A DNA stretch of 64,000 nucleotides, taken from contig NZ_JAEAGO010000003.1 in NCBI RefSeq assembly GCF_016464625.1, positions 650,749-714,748 of the forward strand, read 5' to 3'. Positions 53,503 through 62,200 of the stretch are shown piece after piece. How positions within the stretch are numbered: position 1 is the stretch's first letter; every line of letters begins with the position of its first letter. The DNA is from Penaeicola halotolerans (GTDB taxonomy: Bacteria; Bacteroidota; Bacteroidia; Cytophagales; Cyclobacteriaceae). A program made the translations under genes and the position numbers. Below the pieces are notes generated by a model. It was given only the letters and a program-made list of their open reading frames with translations. It had not been told where the DNA came from and ran no database searches.

Positions 53503-54454
53503 TGCTAGACGGATTATTTTCTACTTTATCATAGGCTTCTATGATGGATTTCACCAGCTTATGTCTGATGACGTCCTTACCACTGAGATTGATAAAACCG
53601 ATACCTTTTACATTTTTCAAAATATCTAGTGCCTCAATCAGCCCTGATTTTTGACGCTTAGGGAGATCTATCTGAGAGTAATCTCCCGTGATGATCACCT
53701 TGGAGTTAGGCCCCATACGCGTGAGAAACATCTTGATCTGCATAGGAGTCGTATTTTGCGCTTCGTCAAGGATGATAAAGGCATCATGTAGTGTACGACC
53801 TCTCATATAAGCCAAAGGTGCAATCTCGATCACCCTGTTTTCTCTGTAAAACTTAAGCTTCTCCGAAGGAATCATCTCATCAAGTGCGTCATAGATCGGC
53901 CTTAGGTATGGATCAAGCTTTTCTTGCAAGTCTCCTGGTAAAAATCCAAGGTTCTCTCCTGCCTCTACAGCTGGTCTGGTGATGATGATGCGCTTTACTT
54001 CTCGGTTTTTGAGTGCTCTGACGGCTAGTGCCACTGCGATAAAGGTCTTACCAGTACCAGCAGGTCCCATAGCAAAAACCAAATCATTTTTAAAAGCTAA
54101 CTCTACTAGTTTCTTCTGATTATTGGTCTTAGGCTTGACGACCACACCTCTTGTACCATAGACGAGCACATCATTTTGCTTCTCTTCATAGTGAGGTACC
54201 TCCTCTAGCTCGATGTATTCCTTGACATTTTCAGGTGTGACTGCACCGAACCTATTGTAATGCTGCAAGAGCATATTGAGGATATCATTGATACGGATGA
54301 TCTCAGGCGTGCTGCCTTGGATGCGAATCTCATTTCCTCTAGAGATCACTTTGCTCTGTGGAAAAGCCGCTGCGACTTGTTTGATATTTTCATTTCCCGC
54401 TCCTAAGAAATCTACCAAAGAAACGTTTTCTAATGTGATGACTTTTTCTACCAA
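53495..54454 (-). CDS. PhoH family ATPase
   Basis: A 319-aa PhoH-like protein. A short KH-like N-terminal segment (IKQVAAAFPQSKVISRGNEIRIQG) is followed by the ATPase with Walker A GPAGTGKT near residues 134-141 and the FIILDEAQNTTPMQIKMFLTRMG motif containing Walker B. In other bacteria PhoH proteins are linked to RNA metabolism (near ybeY) or phosphate starvation. The start is TTG at 54454: no ATG precedes it in frame, and the first residues MVEKVITLENVSLVDFLG fit the family. It heads the co-directional run leading to pgk. Confidence 0.92.
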   Translation of the reverse strand: MVEKVITLENVSLVDFLGAGNENIKQVAAAFPQSKVISRGNEIRIQGSTPEIIRINDILNMLLQHYNRFGAVTPENVKEYIELEEVPHYEEKQNDVLVYGTRGVVVKPKTNNQKKLVELAFKNDLVFAMGPAGTGKTFIAVALAVRALKNREVKRIIITRPAVEAGENLGFLPGDLQEKLDPYLRPIYDALDEMIPSEKLKFYRENRVIEIAPLAYMRGRTLHDAFIILDEAQNTTPMQIKMFLTRMGPNSKVIITGDYSQIDLPKRQKSGLIEALDILKNVKGIGFINLSGKDVIRHKLVKSIIEAYDKVENNPSSND

Positions 54455-54479
54455 TCTGATTACCTTTAAAGGGTGTCTG

Positions 54480-54509
54480 TTTGTTAAGTAACTAAAAAAT
54501 TTATCTTTG
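54480..54509 (+). promoter_or_regulatory. promoter of the SAM hydroxide adenosyltransferase gene
   Basis: TTTG at 54480-54483 and TATCTTTG at 54502-54509 are separated by 18 bp, close to the ideal Bacteroidota TTTG / TAnnTTTG arrangement. The ATG follows at 54544, so the leader is about 25-30 nt. Confidence 0.65.
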
Positions 54510-54543
54510 TATTCAAAATTATAAAAATTAATTCATTGCCCTC

Positions 54544-55323
54544 ATGGCTTTAATCACTTTTCTGTCAGATTTCGGACTTTCTGATCACTATGTGGCAAGC
54601 GTAAAAGCAAAGATGCTCTCTGTGAATCCTGCGCTCAATATCGTGGATATTTCACATCAGATAGCTCCTTATGATATTGCGCATGCATCATTTGTTCTCA
54701 ATTCTGCTTTTAGGGATTTTCCAAAGGGTACTGTTCATCTCGTCTCTGTCAATACGACTAGTAATCTCAGTGATGGATTCATCGCAGTGAAGCTAGAGGA
54801 GCACATCTTCTTAGGTGCAAACAATGGTCTGCTCAGCATGATCAGTGAACATGAGCCTGGCATCATTGTCAATATCGGTGGTTTTCATGCAAGAAACAGC
54901 AACTTCCCTACCAGAGATATCTTAGCACCTATCGCAGCTAAAGTAGCCAGTGGTCAAGCCATCCATGATTTTGGTGGGCCACTCCCAAGCATTCGCAGGA
55001 TGATGCCTCGCCAGTTTAAGGCTACCAAAAAACAAATCTCAGGCTATGTGCTTCGAGTGGATAACTATGGCAATCTGATCACCAATATTCGTCAGGATGT
55101 ATTCAATACTTTAAATAAAAATGGTGAATTCAATATCGTCTTTGGACGTGAGTCGCTTCAGACTATCAGTACCAATTATGATGATGTAGTAAATGGGGAA
55201 TGCTTTGCGCTCTTCAATAGCCTCGGACTGCTAGAAATCGGCATCAGCCAAGGCAATGGTTCTGAACTACTCGGCTTGCATTATGACAGTCCCGTTTACG
55301 TAGAATTTAAACAGGAGGGCTAA
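54544..55323 (+). CDS. SAM hydroxide adenosyltransferase (DUF62 family)
   Basis: A 259-aa protein of the chlorinase/fluorinase-like DUF62 family. Non-halogenating members hydrolyse S-adenosylmethionine to adenosine and methionine using water. The family start LITFLSDFGLSDHYVASVKAKM contains the SAM-contacting Asp. DISHQIAPYDIAHASFVL, FLGANNGLLSMI and GYVLRVDNYGNLITNI follow, the last being the C-terminal adenine site. The length lacks the extra loop typical of the fluorinase, so hydroxide is the likely nucleophile. Followed after 1 bp by the ABM-domain gene. Confidence 0.9.
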   Translation: MALITFLSDFGLSDHYVASVKAKMLSVNPALNIVDISHQIAPYDIAHASFVLNSAFRDFPKGTVHLVSVNTTSNLSDGFIAVKLEEHIFLGANNGLLSMISEHEPGIIVNIGGFHARNSNFPTRDILAPIAAKVASGQAIHDFGGPLPSIRRMMPRQFKATKKQISGYVLRVDNYGNLITNIRQDVFNTLNKNGEFNIVFGRESLQTISTNYDDVVNGECFALFNSLGLLEIGISQGNGSELLGLHYDSPVYVEFKQEG

Positions 55324-55324
55324 A

Positions 55325-55621
55325 ATGCTAATCAGAACGGTACGGATGACATTTCGTCCTGAAGAGGTGGATCATTTCTTAGCCATTTTTGAAGCAAGCA
55401 AAGAGAAAATCCGACATTTCGAGGGTTGTCACCACTTAACACTTTGGCAAGACTATCACGCCTCAAATGTTTTTACAACCTATAGCTACTGGGAAGATGA
55501 GTCTGCACTCAACAAGTATCGTGACTCTCAGCTGTTTAAAGAAGTATGGGCTCAGACAAAGGTATTGTTTGCTGAAAAACCAGTTGCACAGTCTCAAAAA
55601 AAGTTATTGGAAGTTCTCTAG
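55325..55621 (+). CDS. antibiotic biosynthesis monooxygenase (ABM) domain protein
   Basis: A 98-aa single-domain ferredoxin-like fold: MLIRTVRMTFRPEEVDHFLAIFEASKEKIRHFEGCHHLTLWQD, then FTTYSYWEDESALNKYRDSQLFKEVW. Members include quinol monooxygenases and heme-degrading enzymes. Here the short length and lack of the heme-ligand histidine pattern leave the substrate open. It is probably cotranscribed with the upstream adenosyltransferase gene (1-bp gap). Confidence 0.85.
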   Translation: MLIRTVRMTFRPEEVDHFLAIFEASKEKIRHFEGCHHLTLWQDYHASNVFTTYSYWEDESALNKYRDSQLFKEVWAQTKVLFAEKPVAQSQKKLLEVL

Positions 55622-55626
55622 CCCTA

Positions 55627-55657
55627 TTGCAAAGCTCAACTTGATTTATAATATTTG
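55627..55657 (+). promoter_or_regulatory. possible tRNA-Leu promoter
   Basis: TTG at 55627-55629 and AATATTTG at 55650-55657 are 20 bp apart; the latter differs from TAnnTTTG at one position. It lies 28 bp before the mature tRNA 5' end. Confidence 0.35.
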
Positions 55658-55684
55658 CATCCCGTTTGATAGACGCGAGTACTT

Positions 55685-55766
55685 GCCCAGGTGGCGGAAT
55701 CGGTAGACGCGTTGGTCTCAAACACCAATGCCTTCGGGCGTGCCGGTTCGACTCCGGCCCTGGGTA
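55685..55766 (+). tRNA. tRNA-Leu (anticodon CAA)
   Basis: A complete cloverleaf. The acceptor stem is GCCCAGG / CCTGGGT (first pair G-U). The D-arm has GGCGGAATCGGTAGACGC, and the anticodon stem TTGGT / ACCAA has loop CTCAAAC, giving anticodon CAA for UUG codons. A class II long variable arm (GCC TTC GGGC) and T-arm GCCGG-TTCGACT-CCGGC follow. The discriminator base is A. CCA is not encoded. Confidence 0.95.
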
Positions 55767-55780
55767 CTAAATCAAACGGT

Positions 55781-55809
55781 AAAAGCTCACTTAAAAGTGG
55801 GCTTTTTTT
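55781..55809 (+). terminator. rho-independent terminator after tRNA-Leu
   Basis: AAAGCTCACTT / AAGTGGGCTTT (one T-G wobble) with a short AA loop, then a run of T. It stands 15 bp past the tRNA. Confidence 0.85.
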
Positions 55810-55858
55810 GTTTACACTATTCAAAAAAGCCTCTCATCATCCTTTCCCTTAAAACAAA

Positions 55859-55887
55859 AAAACTACCAGCCAGAAGCCGGTAGTTTT
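55859..55887 (-). terminator. rho-independent terminator after the double-OmpA gene
   Basis: On the minus strand AAAACTACCGGC / GCTGGTAGTTTT with a 5-nt loop is followed by TTTTTTTG. It lies 28 bp past the stop of the OmpA-family gene and closes the adhesin-sprF-ompA unit. Confidence 0.85.
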
Positions 55888-55914
55888 CCTAATTTGGGAC
55901 TCGTTATACTTACT

Positions 55915-58275
55915 TTATTTATCTTCTGCTTCGATGATGCGAAGCTCTGTTCTTCTATTTAGCTGATGTTGCTCCTCTGTGCAGTCACCCGACTCGCAGG
56001 TATAGAGTGGAGCTGACTTACCAAACCACTTATAGGTCAAGCGATCCTCAGAGATCCCCTTATTGATGAGGTAGTTTCTCACTGCTAATGCTCTGCGCTC
56101 AGAGAGTTTCTGATTGTAGAGTGCAGGGCCTTTGAGGTCTGTGTGTCCCTCGATCGAAAGTCTGAGTGACTCATTTTCGCTGAGGATATTATGCACATCT
56201 TCTAGTGCTACCTGACTGTGTATGTTTAGCTTAAACTTATCAAAGTCAAAATAGATCGTAGGTAATCTGAAAAGTGCCTTACCAGCAATTTTTTCTGCGA
56301 TTTCTTCTGTACTACATAGGGCTACATCTCCTAGTTGAGCAGGTACCTCATAGTTGACTTTCTCATCAGGGAAGGCCTCTACGATCAGTTCTGCTCTACG
56401 ATTGATCTGATGATTGAGTTCAGAGCATGGATTCTCTGGCGTACACTCTACCGCTGGCTCTGACTCTCCTACCCATTCTAGCTTGACTCTATCAGGAGAG
56501 ACTCCTTGAGCCGCTAGGTATTCGCTTACAGCCTGTGCTCTACGCTCACTCAGAGCTAAATTGTACTCATCCGTAGCTCTGACATCAGTATGTGCTTTGA
56601 TCTTTAAGTTCACAAAGTCATTGTCCTTCAGGAGCTCTACCACTTCATTTAGCGCAGCTCGAGCCTCTATTCTGATGTCTGACTCATCCAGATCAAAATA
56701 GATTTTGTCGCTGAATACATTCAATTTGTAAGGTATCGGAGTGAGGCTATATGTGATGTCTAAATCTTCATCTGAGTCAGCGTCTACCTTGATAGCTGGG
56801 ACTTCTTTAGGAAAGAATCCTTCACCTGAGATTGTGACTTTGTAATCCTGCTCATAGTCTAGCTCAAAGACATTATCTCCTTCGCCTTCCATCGTTGTCA
56901 ACAACTCTCCTTCAGGATTTTGCAGGCTGATCTTAAAGTTACTGATCGGTTCATTGGTATTGCAGTTGAGGACTGTGGCTGTAAATCTTCTAAAAGCCAA
57001 CTCTACCTTGTACAAGTCGTCATAGCCCTGTCCATCTGCTCTATTAGAGGCGAGCAGTATATCTCTACCTTGTCTCTCGTAAGCAAAGTCATCCTGTGGC
57101 GAGTTGAATGGTAAACCCAGATTTTGAACCGCAGAGAATGCTTCTCCTGCTAGTTGTGACTTGAAAATATCCAAGCCTCCAAGACCTGCATGTCCATTGG
57201 AAGAAAAATACAAGTAATCCGCTTCTACATAAGGGTACTTCTCATCTCCTTCTGAGTTGATATTATCTCCTAGATTGACCGGCTCACTAAACGTGAAGTT
57301 TTCTGAATAAGTAACATAGTATAGATCAAAACCTCCCTTTCCGCCTGGCATGTTAGAAGAAAAGTAAACACGCTTATTTGCTTCGTCTACATATGGAGAC
57401 ATGACTGCATAAGACAAATTATTATTTACTGGAAGTGGATCATAATCTGTGAGATTCCCATTTCTAGTATTGACCGTACTGAAAAATATCTCTGGGTTGA
57501 TAGTGACGTCAGTTTTACCTCTCGCCTTAATATCTCTCGTGATGGTATAGAAAGCCACTGGAGCATTTCTCAAGAAAGTGATGTCGGTAAAATGGTAAGT
57601 ATTAGGAACGGGAGATTTGAGCTCATCAAGTCGATCATCGGTCACTCTGTAGATTGAAAAATAGTCTCTACCAGTGATCTCATCGATCTCTTTATTGAAA
57701 GATTTCCCCAAGTCAAATCGTACAGACTTAACCTTAATCTCATCCTTTTTCTTTACTGCTTCTTCCCTTCTATCTGAAGTAAAATATTTATTTCCCTCAA
57801 AATCGGTCGTATAGCCAAACTCAGAGAACTTAGTGTTGTACTGATCCAAAGGGGATATTCTAAACCTTCTTGGAGATTCGAAGCTCGTCAGCATGATCAT
57901 CATGTCAGATAAGTATCCCTCTTCATTGACTGCTAGCGTGTCTTTCATCAATTCAAAAGCATCGAAATCGCCCGTCTGATAAGTCACTTTAAGGAGATTC
58001 TCTATATCCGTTTGATTAGACTCCGCAAAAGTAAGGGCCTCAAGATACCATATACTCGCACTGTCATATTCAGCCCTTAGCTGGTGTGTAAAAGCAATCT
58101 TTTTGGCTAGTTCATACTCCTTTTCACTCGCGTAAGCCTTCTTGAAAGCCAATAAAGACCCTTCATAATTAAGCTGCTCAAACTGACGATTACCATACTT
58201 CACTAAAGCCCGCTGACCATAGCTGAGCTGCACTGAAAAAAGTATCAAGATTAAAAATGTAATTCTTCTTCTCAT
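55915..58275 (-). CDS. OmpA-family protein with PD40-type repeats and two tandem OmpA domains
   Basis: A protein of 786 aa from the ATG at 58275 (MRRRITFLILILFS, a good signal peptide; an ATG at 58287 adds four residues). TPR-like helices (about 25-110) are followed by PD40/WD40-like propeller repeats (about 140-420: KRVYFSSNMPGGKGGFDLYYV, DYLYFSSNGHAGLGGLDIF). A carboxypeptidase-regulatory-like domain (about 440-510) precedes two OmpA_C domains (about 515-630 and 665-780). Each OmpA domain has the peptidoglycan-binding pattern (HTD ... NLALSERRA ... NRR; HTD ... NQKLSERRA ... NRR). Each also carries an inserted Cys pair (CTPENPC; CESGDC). Cotranscribed with sprF and the adhesin gene; probably anchors the surface complex to peptidoglycan. 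Confidence 0.9.
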   Translation of the reverse strand: MRRRITFLILILFSVQLSYGQRALVKYGNRQFEQLNYEGSLLAFKKAYASEKEYELAKKIAFTHQLRAEYDSASIWYLEALTFAESNQTDIENLLKVTYQTGDFDAFELMKDTLAVNEEGYLSDMMIMLTSFESPRRFRISPLDQYNTKFSEFGYTTDFEGNKYFTSDRREEAVKKKDEIKVKSVRFDLGKSFNKEIDEITGRDYFSIYRVTDDRLDELKSPVPNTYHFTDITFLRNAPVAFYTITRDIKARGKTDVTINPEIFFSTVNTRNGNLTDYDPLPVNNNLSYAVMSPYVDEANKRVYFSSNMPGGKGGFDLYYVTYSENFTFSEPVNLGDNINSEGDEKYPYVEADYLYFSSNGHAGLGGLDIFKSQLAGEAFSAVQNLGLPFNSPQDDFAYERQGRDILLASNRADGQGYDDLYKVELAFRRFTATVLNCNTNEPISNFKISLQNPEGELLTTMEGEGDNVFELDYEQDYKVTISGEGFFPKEVPAIKVDADSDEDLDITYSLTPIPYKLNVFSDKIYFDLDESDIRIEARAALNEVVELLKDNDFVNLKIKAHTDVRATDEYNLALSERRAQAVSEYLAAQGVSPDRVKLEWVGESEPAVECTPENPCSELNHQINRRAELIVEAFPDEKVNYEVPAQLGDVALCSTEEIAEKIAGKALFRLPTIYFDFDKFKLNIHSQVALEDVHNILSENESLRLSIEGHTDLKGPALYNQKLSERRALAVRNYLINKGISEDRLTYKWFGKSAPLYTCESGDCTEEQHQLNRRTELRIIEAEDK

Positions 58276-58277
58276 GA

Positions 58278-59237
58278 TTAAAACCATCTAGGATTTCTCA
58301 TTCTTTTATACTTCGGATTGATGTAGTAGCCCAATGATATTTCATGTGAATTGTTATTCAAGCCTTGAAGCGCATTGGTATTGTAGTCAAAGGCATATCC
58401 AATTCTAAAATCCTCTGTAGCAAATACTTCTATCAAGATAGCGATAGAATTTCTATTATTTAGGGCATTTTGCAAATTTTCTTTGTTGAATTTAACATTA
58501 GACCTAAAGGATGTTCCTAACCATAGTCTTTCATTGAATAAAAACATGGCATTAATATCATAATTGGTTGGCCCAGCAGTCTCTTCTCTGATCAAAAAAG
58601 AAGGTTTAAACTTCACACTATATCCCATATCGAACAATCCTCCTGCTGTGAAGTAGTAGTGGTAATTGTGAAAGGATAAAGAAATGTTTTGATTAGCGAT
58701 AGTACTCTGACCGATCAAGTTGAAAGCACTGAGTCCAGCGTAGTATCGCTCATTATGAAAGAATATACCCAAACTCATATCCGGGGCGATCACTTGCTGC
58801 CTTCCCTGAGGAATATCTGGATCATCCATGTCCGCTGGGTTGAGTTTTGAGCCGTCCAAAACATACTGTGCCATACCTGCACTCACACCTAGACCGATGA
58901 ACGACTCTCTGCCTACTTGCACTCTGTAAGCATACGAGAGAGAACCAGTAGTAGTCGAGGTAGGCCCCGCTTGATCCGCTAGTATAGACAATCCAAAGCC
59001 CATCGTGCCTTCATTGGCACTGACATCTGCTGATACAGATAGTGTACGAGGAGCTCCTGGGAGATTGACCCACTGTCTCCTATATGTGCTTTGAAAGTAA
59101 GGCACACCTTTATAGCCAGCATATCCAGGATTAATATGTATCCCATTGAATATGTATTGTGTAAACTGTGGCGTTTGCTGAGCTTGGGTGACCAAACTCA
59201 GCATAATAAACGCCATCAATAGTAAACTTTTTTTCAT
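58278..59237 (-). CDS. PorP/SprF-family T9SS outer-membrane protein
   Basis: A 319-aa protein with a signal peptide (cleaved after VTQAQ). It then shows the family signature QTPQFTQYIFNGIHINPGYAGYKG and STYRRQWVNLPGAPRTLSVS. The C-terminus is RIGYAFDYNTNALQGLNNNSHEISLGY. SprF of F. johnsoniae is needed to put SprB on the cell surface. Here the gene lies 8 bp downstream of a giant repeat adhesin gene, the same arrangement as sprB-sprF, and the OmpA-family gene follows. The window's other member (33212-34285) clearly differs in sequence. Confidence 0.92.
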   Translation of the reverse strand: MKKSLLLMAFIMLSLVTQAQQTPQFTQYIFNGIHINPGYAGYKGVPYFQSTYRRQWVNLPGAPRTLSVSADVSANEGTMGFGLSILADQAGPTSTTTGSLSYAYRVQVGRESFIGLGVSAGMAQYVLDGSKLNPADMDDPDIPQGRQQVIAPDMSLGIFFHNERYYAGLSAFNLIGQSTIANQNISLSFHNYHYYFTAGGLFDMGYSVKFKPSFLIREETAGPTNYDINAMFLFNERLWLGTSFRSNVKFNKENLQNALNNRNSIAILIEVFATEDFRIGYAFDYNTNALQGLNNNSHEISLGYYINPKYKRMRNPRWF

Positions 59238-59245
59238 TTAGCAAT

Positions 59246-62200
59246 CTATTTTATCACTTGAATCCATCCCTTGAATATGTGTTCCTTACCTTGACCATCT
59301 ATTGAAGTCAATACATAGTAGTAAGTACCTGCATTAAGCCCGTTGGCACTCCAGTCATTTTGATAGTTTTCTGACTGGTACACGTGGTCATTCCATCTAT
59401 TGATGATCACGAGCTTGTTCTTCTCAAACTTCTGCAAGCCATTGATCACAAATCGATCGTTTTTACCATCTGCTCTACCTGGTGTGATGACATCAGGGAT
59501 AAAGAATGGCTTGATCTCATTGCGGTCTATAGACCTGTTGTTATTTGGTCTATTATCGTTCTCCTTGGCCGTTACTGTGACTTCATTTACCACAGGTCCA
59601 AAGTTTCCAGCATTGACTGTCAAAATAATCAGTAACTGCTCTCCTCTAGGGAAGTCTGCCACCTCAAAGATGATATCTGTACCTTCAAACCTTCGCTCAG
59701 TCACAATGCGTGAGTTAGTCACTCTATACTCTACATTGACTAGTGTCGCATTATTTGGCATCAAGTCTCTGATCACGACATTAGTCGCATCGAAGTCACT
59801 ATTGTTTTCCACTAAGATCTCATAATCATAATTAGTCCCTTCAAAGATCTCAGCGTTGAATGAAGACTTGCTGATAGACATATCTATCGAAAGCTCTTGT
59901 ACTAGTATGGTCACACTAGCTGTGCTACAGCTTGATGGGTTCAATGTGCTGCATATTGTGTAATCAAATGTGTAAACACCTGGAGTAGCTGTCTCTAGCA
60001 CGCTGACATTTCCTAGGTCATCGATCACCACAAAGTCAGGCACTCTATCGAGGTTTTCTCCAATGCTCACCGTCACATTGCTGAGATCTAATCTCTGCTC
60101 ATTGAAAGCATCATTTTCGAATATGTTACCTATCTGAGTTCGAGCTCTACCTTCAAACACACCCACATCTCTGAAGTCATCCTCTATGGCTAATACTGGC
60201 GCTGGCAATACTTCAATGAATACAGTAGCCTCGTCAGAATTATCAGCATTGAGTTTATCAGTTTTTCTATATTTGATCGTGTAGTTTCCTGCTGGTGTGA
60301 GTGGAGAAACTTTCACTAAGCCTGTATTGATATCTAAAACTACATTGGTGTTTGATGCTGCCTCTATGACATCTAGCGTAACATCACTTATACTAGATGC
60401 TGTACCATTAAATCGATCGTTAGCCAATACGTTTCCAACATCTTCTTTGCCACTGAAGCCGTTGATATCACCATATGTATCATCATTTGCTACGATTGGT
60501 GCGGCAATGACCTCAATGCTTACTTCTGCTTCACTAAAATTATCGCTGTTGATGTTATCAGTGATTCTGTAAGTAAGCTGATATTGACCAGCCTCTGTAC
60601 CAGCTGCTACTGATAGGATACCTGTACCAGGAATCAATCTTACTGCAGGATCACTTGAGCTCAGCTGGGCTATAGTGACATCATCTGGATTGACTGTTTC
60701 ACCATTCAGCAAATCATTTTCAAGGACATTGGCCACATTGGTATTTCCAGTAAAGCCATTTACTTCAAAATAAGTATCATTGATCGCTTCTATCGATGCA
60801 GCTAGTACCGTTACTGTGATCGTAGCCTCAGACACATTACTTGGATTCAATTTGTCTACAATTCTGTAAACTACTTGATATGTTCCAGCAGAAGTTTTGC
60901 TTGGCACGCTCACTGCACCTGTAGTCACATCGACATTGATTTGAGGAGCCGCATTTACCACCTCAATACTTACCTCTGCGATATTCGCTGATGATCCACT
61001 GTATATGTCATTGGCTAACAAATTGCCTACTTGACCTCCAGTAAAGCCATTGATATCTGTGTAAGTATCGTTAATCGCTGCGATATCAGGAGCTCCCACT
61101 ACTACTGCTACTAAAGCTTGGCTTTGATTGGTAGGATTTAGATTATCTATGATGCTGTAGGTCAAATTATAAGTACCTGCTTCAGTTCCGCTAATGACAT
61201 TTACCTCACCAGTCATCTCGTCTAATTCCAATCCACTATCAGCTGATACTAAAGAGATAGACACTTGACTCGTATTCACTGATGCGGAATTGTAAGTATC
61301 ATTTGTCAAAACATTTCCAGCAAGTCCACCTTCAAATCCATTGATGGTACCAAAACTATCATCATTAGCTTCAATCACTGGTGCTACTACCTCTACTGTG
61401 ACAGTTGCTGTAGCTGTATTACTTGGATTCAGTTTCTCACTGATTTCATAAGTCACTGAATAAGTACCTGCTGGCGTATTAGCATCCACAGAGACTGTTC
61501 CGTCAGCATTTACTGTCAGTGGACCATTCGTGTTTGGTGTAATCGTCACCTCAGAATGGATTACCGCTACGCCATTAAGTAAATCATTGGTCAAAACATT
61601 GATTCCCGCATCAGTTATACCTTCAAATCCATTGATATTTTCTACTAAATCATCATTTGCTATAATCTCAGCCACTTCTACAATGACTGTAACAATAGCC
61701 TGATCTGTATTTGTAGGGTTCAGGTTCTCGCTGATCTCATAAGTCAGGGTATAAGTGCCTGCCGCTGTCATCGATGCAACATCCACTGAGCCATCAGCAT
61801 TCAGCGTTAGTGGGCTGTCTGCTACTGGAGAGGTTCTACTGATCGTTACATCTGCTGGAACTACTGCTACTCCGTTTAGTAAATCATTCGTCAGAACATT
61901 TACGACATTGTTAGCTCCAGATTTACCATTGATACCTGAAGCGTTGTCATTAATAGCTTCAATCTCTGCAGCTATTACTTCTACCGTAACCGTGGCAGTC
62001 TCTACATTGCTCGGATCTAACTTATCCGTGATGCTATACTCAAGTGTGTAAGTACCCGCTGCTGTTCCTGCTGCTACACTAATCTGACCCGTAGTGATAT
62101 CTAGTGTAACATTTCCATTGCTGAAAGGAGTTACTATCGTGATATCTACCAAGCTCACAGTTGCTGTCGCACCATTGTAAGTGTCGTTGGTCAAAATGTT

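Noticed and set aside
55685-55766. tRNA as a possible integration site for a mobile element
   Set aside because: No integrase gene, no duplicated tRNA 3' end and no change of gene content beside it within the window.
55636-55824. Short open frames across the tRNA-Leu region
   Set aside because: They run through the tRNA and its terminator; the nucleotide conservation is that of the tRNA.
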